From positions 1 through 21,126 of the forward strand of contig CALSCR010002341.1 in NCBI GenBank assembly GCA_943704495.1: 21,126 nt of DNA, written 5' to 3'. The DNA comes from Pigoraptor chileana. Lineage: Eukaryota > Opisthokonta > Filasterea. The position numbers and the translations under genes were made by a program. The notes beneath the pieces were generated by a model, which saw only the letters and a list, made by a program, of their open reading frames with translations, was not told the DNA's origin and did no database searches. Numbering within the stretch: the stretch's first letter is position 1; the number at the start of each line of letters is the position of its first letter. Below, one piece after another: positions 9,714 to 19,400 of the stretch.

Positions 9714-12700
9714 ATGGACTCGAATCAGCAGTTCGTTGACGAATATGGCGGGTGAGTCTCCTGGTTTTAATCTTGTGACTTTTGGAGACTCGGTCGTGTT
9801 TTTCGTTCTGTGCAAGTAGAATACGCTCCACGATTAAGTGACGTATTATAGCACGATGTCTCCCACTTTGTGTGTTGTTCTCACAGTCGATTGTGATATT
9901 TGGTAAAGCACTGAGCGGAGCCTGGTGTGTGTACTTATTTCAATTTCTTGACTGCAACTGTCCTGCCTCTCTCCCGTGTGCATTTTTGCAGCAGTCACGC
10001 GTGGCAGATGAGCGGTGGGCAGCCTGAGCTGGCAGTGCTGCGGGGGGGAATTGCCACCACTACCGCCAACAACAACAACAACAGTAACAACAACAACACG
10101 AGCAACAGCAGCAGCAATCTCGGAAATTCTACCGCCGGAAATCCGTACGGTGCGCCTGTCGGAGGGGGACTTGGAAGCATGGTTGGAATGGGTCATAGTG
10201 TCACTGGAGCGTCAGCGTTCTACCTTGACGAGTCGTCGTCTGCTTTTGGCGGCGGTCAGATGCGTATGCAGCATATGCAGGAGCCCACATTCCACCAACA
10301 ACAGCAGCAGCAACAACAACAACAACAACAACAACAGCAACAACAGCAACAGCAACATCAACATCATCATCATCTTCAACAACAGCAGCAGCCTCGCCAC
10401 CACCACAACCAACACACACACGGCCAGCAGCCGCAACTGGCACACACGCCACTCACTCGTCAGGCATCGGCGCCCGCAGTGGGGTCGTCTCCACACCCGG
10501 CGGTTGGTCACGTGGCTGCAAGTGCAAGCATCCACTTAGGTGTTGGCATTGGCGGCACCGGAAGCGCTCAGCCCGGTCACGTGGGTCACGTTGGCGCCGG
10601 AAAAGACCTTCTGTCCAGAGCAGTCGCTATTGCTCGGGAACAGTCGAGTGTGGAACCGAGTGCACTCGTTGACTGGTATGTGCGCTGCTGAGTTCCCTGT
10701 GTGTGTGTGTGCTGTCTGTAAATTTGTATCGTTGTCTGTATCACTACGTCTCGTTTGATCAGTTGTGCGCTTGTGGGTGGGTGGGTGCGTATGTATCTGT
10801 ACTTATGCTGTGTGTCTTTTGTTGTTGTTGTGGTTGTGGTTGTTGTTGTTGTTGTTTGTTTTGTGTGTGCAGTGAACCCGCCCTTCAAGTGGAGCTTGTC
10901 AATCAGGGAATGTGGGAGGAGTTTCACGTGTGCACCACCGAGATGATTCTGAGTCGGCAGGGACGGTGTCTCTTCCCCGCGTTGAAGGTGCGCTCGCGTT
11001 CCATTGTGTGTGCCCGTGCGTCTCGTTTGTTTGTGCATGTGTGCATGCGTGTATGTATGTGCGTGTGCATGAATGTGTAATGTGTGTATTAATACTGAAT
11101 GTTACACAATGCGTTACTGTTGTGAACATTCGTCATACTAAGTCAGCAATGTTCGCACTGGAACCAACTATAAAAAAACACGCAGATCAAGATCAAGAAT
11201 CTCGCGCCGCATCTCCGTTATGCCATTATCGTCGATTTTGTGACCGTCGGACGCTCAAAGTGGCGATTTGATGCGAATCGATGGGTTGAGTTGAAAGAGA
11301 ATGATAAGGTGAGACAAGCGCAGGACAGATGTTGACAGAAAGTGACAGAAAATGACAGAGTTCAACCCACATGAAATGAAGGGGAAGTAGCCGCGTGCAC
11401 ATACACAAACACCGCACTCACATACTCAGGCGCACTGTCTCATCCACCATGTCTCTGATCTTCCCGCGGTACAGGAGCTTCCGCCCCCCGTGTACGTGCA
11501 TCCCGACGGCATCAACACTGGGGAGCACTGGATGTCCAAGGAAGTGAGCTTCTCAAAAGTGAAACTGACAAATAAGGTCAACGACGTCGGTCACATGATG
11601 CTCAACACCTTCCAAAAGTACATTCCGCGCTTTCACAGTGAGTGCAATGCCTCCATCTCCATACTTTTGTCTGTGTCTAGCCGTCTATCACTGTCTCTAT
11701 GTCTCTCTATCTCTGCCTATGTCTACCTGTCCCAGCTTTTCGGGGCTGCACATAGCACCTGCCACAACCATGCGTATTTTCTGCTCAACTCTCTTTCTAT
11801 TCCGTTTTTTTAATTTCTGTCTCTCCTTGGTTGAAGTTGTGCGTGTGGAGCCGACGCCCGTCCGTGTCAACCTTGCGCTGTTTGCGTGCACACAATTTGT
11901 CGCCGTCACTGCGTATCAGAATGACGCCATCAAGAAGCTCAAGAAAAACACGAATCCTTTTGCGAGACCTCGCTGGCTGCGACACGACGAGGCCGCATCG
12001 ATCGCCCCCACAACAACTTTGGCGTCCTTTGATGTCGAGTGGGTGTCCCTGTGAGACCTTTGCTGACAACTAACGCATATACATGCAATCCTCGCATACA
12101 ATGCACATTGGAAGTATTTTGGGGGAAGAAAAAAAATTTGGTGTATTCTTCGTTGCACGAATCTCGTTGCGTTTGTGTGTTTTTTTAAGAAATCTCCCGT
12201 TTGTGTTTGTGTTTTATTAGTTACATGACTTGATTTTCTGCGTTAGCTGGATGTGTGTGCATCGTCCACGCCGATCAATTGCATGCGTGTGTTGTCGGCT
12301 TGTTATAACGTGGTTGTGGTGCACTTATCGGCAGTTTTGACCCGGATGATTTTGGGGACGACTGGGACTACAACGAGGAGGACATGGCCGACATGCCAAT
12401 GCAAGCTTCGATTGTGGGTAGACACTGACCGAACGCACATGCCTGTCTGTATGTGTGTGTGTGTGTGTGTGTGTGTGGACCAATTGATTTGCAGTAGTGG
12501 GTTTGTTTTTAATCCTTTGCGGCCACTTTCGCCATCTCGTTTAAGCTGGGCATATTCACCTATGCTGAAGTTTGGTTATATCATTACTGATTTTGTCCTG
12601 CACTCTACTGTTCTCTGCTTTTCGCAGGGAGCGTCGCCGCGAGGTCTCAAAAAGCGAAAGTCGATGACCGACATTGACGACGACCAGGGTGGTCCATCAC

Positions 12701-14182
12701 AGGTGTGTATGTTTGCATGTGTCTGTGTCTGTATGTGTGTGTTTGTCTTTGTTTGTGTATGTGTGCTGGTGTCTGTGTCTGTATGTGTGTCTTTGTCCGC
12801 ATGTATGCATGTGTCTGTGTCAGTATCTGTGTGTTTGGTGTGTCGATCATAATAATACGAGTAATTTGGTGCTTGCTGACAAATGAATCATATCCAAAGT
12901 CTCTTCTCTCACTTCCAATGCAATGCACACACACACACACACGCACACACACGCACACACACTACCACCACAACCACACCTTTAACGTACGATGTGTTGA
13001 CTCATAATTTTGTGTTGCAGGTCCCGATGCTTCTTGCGGGTGGCAGTCTCAATCACTCGTTGGTGAGTTGTGTTTTGAATCTCACTTGCGTCTTCTTTGA
13101 GCAACATAAAAAAAACAACAATGTCAATTTTCTCCCCCCCCCCCTTAACACGTGCAAAATATACCATTGATCTCACGATTATAACACAAACAACAAACAA
13201 CAAACAACAACAACAACATCAACAACTACGCAACCGCAGAACAACATTATGCCCGCCGGCATCATCGAGACACCTGGTATTGATCTCCTTCAACAACAGC
13301 ACGTGATCTCGGAGGCACAACGGCAGATATACCACCACCCGAACAATGTGCAGCGCAGTCCGCCCACTCAACAAGGTGTGTCACGTGCAGCGATCAAATG
13401 GCTGTATGTTGTGTGGTGTGTGTGTGACATGTGTTTGTATGTGTGTACAATTGTACGCGCGTATGTATGTGTGATGTTTGTTTTTGTTTTACGTATGCGT
13501 GCATAGGACGTGCTAATTTCAATCAAGTTTATTATTATTATTATTATTATATTTAATAATGCGTATTATTATCTGCCCCCAAATATTTCCCTCTCCAACA
13601 CACCAACACACCAACAACCAACAACAGCATCCGCCAACCGCCTCTTTTACGATCCCCACGAAAAGTACATTCTCGTCGTTGATGACGACATTGTGACGCG
13701 TGTGCTCATCGAATCCTTTTTAAGGACATATGGGTTCAACGGTGAGTGAGAGGGAGGATGTGGGCTCAGCATGCACGTGACCTTGTGGGTCGTGTGTGCG
13801 TATGCTTGCAACAACGGTGTCTCTGCAGTATATGAAATGGGCTCGGTTTGCTGTATTGCCTCGTGCAGTTGTAAATTGTTTGTTTCTTTGTGTGAACAAC
13901 ACACACACGCACACACACACAGTGACGTTGTGCGTGGACGGCAAGCAGGCGTGGGACTGTCTCTCTGGTGGTCAGCGGTTTGACATTGCCATTGTGGACT
14001 GTCGCATGCCTAATATGGATGGATTCGACCTCCTACAACACATTACGGCGCATCCCGTGCACATGACCATGCCCGTCGTCCGTGGGTATTACGTGATATC
14101 ACCGAGTCCTGTACTCTGCACCCGCACATTAATCTCTTTGCATGTGTATATACGCATACACACATTGACATGCACACATGCA

Positions 14183-14217
<35 letters not shown>

Positions 14218-14535
14218 ACGCGCGCGCGCGCGCGCATGAGAGCAGACACTCTTCCAGCATCATTGTGTCCATTTGTTTTGGAATTTGGAGCGCAGTATGT
14301 CGTCTCATCGGCTGTTCGCAATTTGCCTGAGTTGTATCTGACCCACCTCAACTTCAATTGTGCATATGCAGTGATGTCGGCAGCGGGTGACTACACGACT
14401 GCGGAGAAGTCGATCAACATGGGGTCGTCGGGTATGTAAATTTGTGCGAAAAGTGTGTGATTTTTATACACATACTTTCCGTTGTTGGAAGATTTTTGTT
14501 GCATTTAAAATAACCCCTTCCTGGGTACATCACAC

Positions 14536-14566
<31 letters not shown>

Positions 14567-14829
14567 TGCACACAGACTATCTGATGAAGCCCGTATCGCG
14601 GGAACTCCTCAAGCGACGCATTGACAACTGCTTCTTGCAGCAGCTGTCGGCCGTCAAGCACGCTGAGATGGAGCGCTATCTCAACTTCAAAACGTACGAA
14701 TGCTCGGAATTGCAGCAGCAAAACGACATTCTTGCGCTGAACATCCGGGAGAGGGACGAGCGCATATACAACCTCGTTGACGAACTGGAGCAACTCAAGA
14801 ATTTTGTGCAGACCCTCAAGATTATCTGA
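9714..14829 (+). CDS. T-box transcription factor fused to a response-regulator receiver domain
   Basis: Fourteen exons: 9714-9751, 9992-10675, 10873-10987, 11186-11308, 11475-11637, 11837-12050, 12335-12413, 12628-12702, 13021-13062, 13240-13375, 13628-13741, 13923-14081, 14372-14431 and 14576-14829. Every intron is GT-AG; phases run 2,2,0,0,1,2,0,0,0,1,1,1,1, and the 2256 nt make one frame of 751 residues. Residues 1-240 are Q/N/H/G-rich with a 20-Gln run. 243-420 is the T-box (MWEEFH, TEMI, SFSKVKLTN, QFVAVTAYQN, NPFARP). 446-472 is acidic (FDPDDFGDDWDYNEED). KKRK (480-483) is a candidate nuclear signal. 570-686 is the receiver: Asp575-577 pocket, phospho-acceptor Asp620 in DCRMPNMDG, Ser650, Lys672 in MKP. 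687-751 is a coiled coil. Predicted: a nuclear, sequence-specific regulator controlled by a phosphorelay, from a hybrid histidine kinase or phosphotransfer protein not in this window. The start ATG is the first in a short exon; Met at 10008 is an alternative. Confidence 0.9.
10296..10355 (+). repeat. CAA/CAG polyglutamine repeat in the T-box/REC gene
   Basis: Twenty consecutive Gln codons, mixed CAA and CAG, followed by His-rich and further Gln-rich sequence. The region upstream (10060-10120) is Asn/Thr-rich AAC repeats. Low-complexity Q/N tracts like this are common in transcription-factor activation regions; the mixed codons make the run less prone to expansion than a pure CAG tract. Confidence 0.95.
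10874..11970 (+). other. T-box DNA-binding domain (four exons)
   Basis: Encoded by exons 10873-10987, 11186-11308, 11475-11637 and the first part of 11837-12050. In order: VELVNQGMWEEFH, TTEMILSRQGRCLFP, LRYAIIVDFV, SKWRFDANRWVE, PPVYVHPDGINTGEHWM, SFSKVKLTNKV, GHMMLNTFQKYIPRFHIVRV, TQFVAVTAYQND and NPFARP. Length and motif order are complete. Differences from Brachyury include GRCLFP for GRRMFP, HWMSKEV for HWMKAPV, and no AFLDA after NPFA, so it is a T-box protein but not a confident Brachyury orthologue. Confidence 0.95.
13628..14631 (+). other. Response-regulator receiver (REC) domain (four exons)
   Basis: Exons 13628-13741, 13923-14081, 14372-14431 and the start of 14576-14829. It reads KYILVVDDDIVTRVLIESFL, then DGKQAWDCL, FDIAIVDCRMPNMDGFDLL, MPVVLMSAAGDYTTAEKSI, and GSSDYLMKPVSRELLKRRI, a full CheY-like fold with the acidic pocket, phospho-acceptor Asp, Ser/Thr switch position and invariant Lys-Pro in place. 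All bounding and internal introns are phase 1. Confidence 0.95.
14186..14235. repeat. CA tract followed by CG tract in a receiver-domain intron
   Basis: About 30 bases of alternating CA, a short GAA break, then about 17 bases of alternating CG, all within the intron 14082-14371. A similar mixed CA/CG/CA tract lies at 14531-14575, ending at the acceptor of the last exon. Alternating purine-pyrimidine tracts with CG are strong candidates for Z-DNA. Confidence 0.9.
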
Positions 14830-16415
14830 GATGGTCGACATGTGTGTCGGTCGTGGTGCCTTTGTACCTGTGTCGTCTCGCGCGATCAAGCGCGTTTGGC
14901 ATTTCTGCTGGTCTTTCTTTGCTGATGAACACGAACGCCAACGCCGGTGTGGAAGAACTGACGCATGGACAGTTTTGCATCGCAGAAGGTTCCGTTGTCG
15001 CTGAGATTCAGCCGTTGTTTGCGTTTTTTTCCGCGTGATTCTGACAGCAGTGGGTGTTACCGGTTTGTGTATGTATGTGTGTGTGTGTGTGAGTTTCGCA
15101 AGAGCCCCAAAACTGCGCTTTCTGCCAGTGTCTTTGGTGCCGTTGCGCATTTTGCTTTTGCACACTCTGTGTGTGTGTGTATCGTGAATTTTTTTTGTCC
15201 GCAGTCGTGCTTTGTACATTCTCAGTGGTTGTGCTTGTACATTTCTGTCTTCTGCGTGCCGTGCGGAGGTTTGTGCGCCTGTTTCCAGTCCTTTCCCTCT
15301 CCTCATCTCTCGCTGTCTGCTGTCTGCTGTCTGCAAAATCTTCCATTGGCAAGGACCTTCTTGTACTTCACTTACAGTGGCTTTTACTTCCAATTTGCCG
15401 TCAGTGGTCGTGCATGATGAATACAAACTACTTCTACTTTCTCCACTTTGCCTTTGTGTTCTTTCGACTCAACTTGGGATGGCTTTTATTATAAAAAGCA
15501 CTTGGAATGCTTTGCCGGTCCATTTCATGACAACTGGAAGCATTATTATAGTCTCTCTATTAAGGCATGGTACGCTGAGAGTTTCTCAAGCATCTCACTG
15601 ACGCTGCCAGTGTCATGGGCAATGCGATGAAAGCGAACATTACGCATCAGTATCCACAATTAATCAATTCATGGCCCAAACACCAAAGGAATAACCAGAT
15701 ACAATGAGTCAATTGCAGCATGACAGGAGGAACCGATATGGACCCACACTGAGAGTACTTCGGGTCCACCTGCTGAATCAACAGACTGGACTGCTGCCCA
15801 CTTGTTAGAAAAGTCCGCTCGTCTGGCTGCCAGTTTTGCCGCTTACAGGCACGTCACACCGTCCACGACTGTCAGTCTCATATGTCTGGTTGTGACAGTC
15901 ATGTCCTCACTTAGTCTGTGGTCAGCTGATGCTGAATGATATGGCAGGCTTCAGTGCGGCATACCAGGTTCATACTTGTCTAACGCTGCTTTCAATTACT
16001 GGTACATAAACAATCCCACAATTATAATGTGAATCAAGCGAATGTATTACAGTAACACACTCGTCTGATTGGAAGCCACTCATAGAACGCCGTCGTGGGT
16101 TTACAAGTCCCCCGACAAACGTGCTTTAATAGACAAGCAAAGTGCCGAGGCGGAAAGATGTCGTCGAACGTTACGACCTGAACAGTTATACTGACTGAGC
16201 TCAATCGGCTATAATTGAAACGCGCCGAGTGGATAGGGCACAGCGACACCAGCCATGGAATCCAAAACACAGCCGGAAAAAATGCCATATCACACACGAC
16301 AAGAGCTGACATTGCAATACCATTCTCAGCATGACACGCGATTGGTCGCCGACCAAAAGGGTAGGTAAGAACGCTGCAGCGCATGAAAACGAGTGTGACA
16401 GGCGGAGTCTGGACT
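14830..16415. other. Convergent 3' intergenic region
   Basis: Spacer between the T-box/REC gene (+) and the ARM-TIR-SAM gene (-). 14830-15480 is T-rich and G/T-biased, like a 3' UTR or flank; 15600-16415 is more balanced in composition. No canonical AATAAA on the plus strand was found close to the T-box/REC stop codon; TTTATT at 15485-15490 is an AATAAA on the minus strand, about 930 bases past the stop of the opposing gene. No domain, RNA gene or transposon seen. Confidence 0.5.
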
Positions 16416-19400
16416 CTAGAGGCAAACGCACTGAGATATCGCACCGCCCGCCTCCGTGCTCTTCTTGCCCGCGACAGCGCCAAGTCCAATTTGGCGAGTC
16501 TGCGATCCAAACAGTGTTCTCAGCCACCCCTTGAATTCAAGCACGACTCCGGCGCTTTTAATGCCAACATCCTCCCGCAAAATGCGACCAAATTCGAGGT
16601 CGTTTCCACTGCGCACTAGCGAATAGAGCTCTTGAAGTGACAGTCCGCTCATGCCGCTATCCTTAAAATCGGATGCGTACGATGCCATGCCCACCGACCG
16701 CAGCCACAATGCAACATCGTCGACCGTCCATTCTGCCACCGGAACGCTCATATTCATGCTTGTTGGGTTTCCAATGGGCTGACCTTTATCGCGCGTGTGA
16801 AAGGAAGGCAAAGAAGACTCGCCATGCGGGGCCGCGACATTCTCGTCGCTGTCCAGGGGGTGCAAGGTGTGAATATGCTTCCCTGCGTCCGTGTCCGCGG
16901 GCACCGCATCATTCGACAATTCAGAAGCAGTCAGGGACTGTTTCGTCGGTCCGGATGAAGGCTGATTGACGACGCCCCCACTGTGAATGGGCGGTGCAAG
17001 CTGTACTGTCGACACAGCCCCCGAGTTCAGCTTCAGTCGAATTTCCCGAATAAGCCCGTCCATCTTCACCGCGAAATCGGCGTCGGATAAGTCCTCGTAG
17101 AGCGGATGATACAGCCGACTACCAACCATTGCGCCGAGCCACGTGCGCATCTGGAGACCACGTTGGACAACGACGGGAATGAACGGGCGGCGGAGTGTGT
17201 ACGTGTACTCCGCCTCCGTGCGGCATGCAATCGATTCTTGGTACTGCGACGAGCACAGGAGTAGGATCACTGCGGCATCCTCAACGGCAGACGCCATGGC
17301 CTCTAGCGTGCTGCCCTGGATGTCCGACACGTCGATCCAGACGGGCAATCCATCGGCAACAAGCCTGTCCCGGATGCGCAGTGCCGTTGATTGATGTGTC
17401 CAATTGTACGATATCATAATATGACCACCCGCCACAGTGGTTGTCACGTGCGCAGGTGCCGCTGTTGTTGGGACGTCATCGGCCGCTCCCACACTCCCAA
17501 GCGAAATCTCGCTGCGGCTGTCGCCCTCGAAAAGATTTCCAGTGTAGAGATCCACTTCGCTGGACGAGTTGCTCCCCCGGATGTCGGACGGCTCCTTTGA
17601 CTCTGTGCGTTCAACTATTACTGATCGCATCGTTGCTGCGGCAGCGGCGGCTGCACCAACTTCCGGGGGTGGGGGTGCGTCTGGGGATCGAACACCAGAC
17701 GAAGTGGGCGCAGTTCTGTCACCCAAAACCGGCGGGGGTGGGGGTGGTGGCGCAGAGGACGCCGCCAAGTCGTCCACAGGTTGAGCTTGACGGGGGAGCG
17801 TCACTTCCCGACGCGTCTCCGTGGCCGTGTGCCTGGCGTTGCCGAAGAAAGTGCGGACGCGAACAGGAGGGTCAGCGGGAGCACTTCCTGCCGCCTCCCT
17901 TTCTTTCACTGCGGCGGTTGGCGTTGGCGGTGCAACCGATGAAGGTGCATGTGACCTGACCGTATATGGCGACTCTCCCGCGGGACGTCCAGACGCCGTC
18001 GTCGAAGTTGCGCCGGCTGCCATTCCGGGTGATGCGACAAGTCTATGCCTGCTCCTCTCCCCGCGCTTACTTAGACGCACACCGAGCGACCACAACGCAC
18101 CGCTTGCATTTCTCTTGACACGCGGATTATCAGATTCGGTTGCAAAGGACTTTAGCGCGACGACAGTCTCCCCCGCAGAGGTGAGTTCCTTTTGCCACTC
18201 CTTGTGAAAAGCAATGTTCCACGCGAGTCCGGACAGCTGCTCAGCCACTCCGGGAAGGGCAAGAAAAGCAGGCACCCTCAACTTCAGACAGTCGACGACA
18301 AGATCGACGATTGGTTGCAAATATTCGCCGCAGCTTTCGTTTAGTGTGACGGCCCGAAGTGCTTCCAAACATCCGGCGGCATTCGTGTCGAAGCCGCGCA
18401 TATAAGCAACAAAGTCCCTGCGCTTACCCGTCATGATTTCGCGGACGCACATGCACAAATGCTCAATGATCGTGCCGAACCTTTTACTTGATCGCTTTGT
18501 CGACGACTGTGATTTGCGCGCGTTGCGTGGTGAAGATGCGAGTCCGGACGGTGGTGGATCACCCTGTCCAGACACAGGCGCCGCCCTTACGGGCGACATT
18601 TCCTCACTCACGGCAAGATGGGCATCAATGAGCATGCAAATACCAGCATATTGAGTGCCCTCGATTACCGAATATGGCGCAATTTTCTCGCCGACGCCCG
18701 CTTCCACCATGAAAGGCCGCATGATTTCGCTCTTGCTGCATTCATAGAGCGCCTCGAGCACGACGGAGACGGTCGGCAGGCGCGCCAATGCGACATTTCC
18801 GCTGGTGAACACCACAATATCCAAACGCACATCCCCAACAGAGACAAACTGAGACGGAACGCCGTAAGCGACATACTCTTCGTATCTATTTCCGCCTGGA
18901 ATGGGCGTGGGTATGTCTCTAGTTGCACTGGATGGCTGTGCGGCTGTCGATGCAGGCACGTGCGAACCAAGCGAGATGCCGCCCACTATGTCTCCCCCTG
19001 CGTACAGTCCCATCGCAAGCGCACTTGCCTCCGCCGTCCGCCGTGAGACAGGCGCTTCAAGTATTCCAATCATTGCCTGCAGGATGCCCATTGTCGCAAT
19101 GCACCGAGCCGCGGGTGCGTGAGACACAATGCGACTGCATAGCAGAAGTGCCCACCGACGGTCGTCTTCGCTTCCGTAACGCAGACACGCAAGGATGCCC
19201 TCCATGAACGCCTTCTTGGAAACCAATTCCTTTACGCCGTCATATTCGGGTCGCACAAGGGAGCACAATAGCCGCAGAGCCACTTCCCTTGTTGTTGTGG
19301 TCTCATCAAACACGACCTCCCAATCATCAACGACACCAACATCTGCTTCCGCGGCTGCGATGAGGGCCCTCTCAGAGTCGAGCATGCGACAAAGGGTGGA

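Noticed and set aside
10201-10535. Minus-strand frames rich in Val or Leu, resembling membrane segments
   Set aside because: They are the reverse reading of the CAA/CAG repeat in the T-box/REC gene.
10874-11970. Calling the T-box protein Brachyury
   Set aside because: Several subfamily-typical residues differ and the rest of the protein has no Brachyury-like regions, so no symbol was given.
12052-12054. TGA after the T-box as the end of a stand-alone T-box gene
   Set aside because: It lies in a GTGAGA donor at 12051; splicing to 12335 in matching phase 2 continues the frame through the linker to REC.
9714-14829. Two separate genes, T-box then response regulator
   Set aside because: Linker exons 7-9 have no likely start codon, no polyadenylation signal or promoter is evident between them, and all thirteen phases agree with one frame. 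Transcript data could still overturn this.
14530-15426. 298-residue open frame on the minus strand across the last T-box/REC exon and its 3' flank
   Set aside because: It is antisense to the conserved REC/coiled-coil exon, low-complexity (THTHT runs from CA repeats) and shows no domain.
17441-17959. Several plus-strand open frames of 70-170 residues under the TIR gene
   Set aside because: Shadows of a long GC-rich coding region whose minus-strand frame has clear TIR and SAM motifs.
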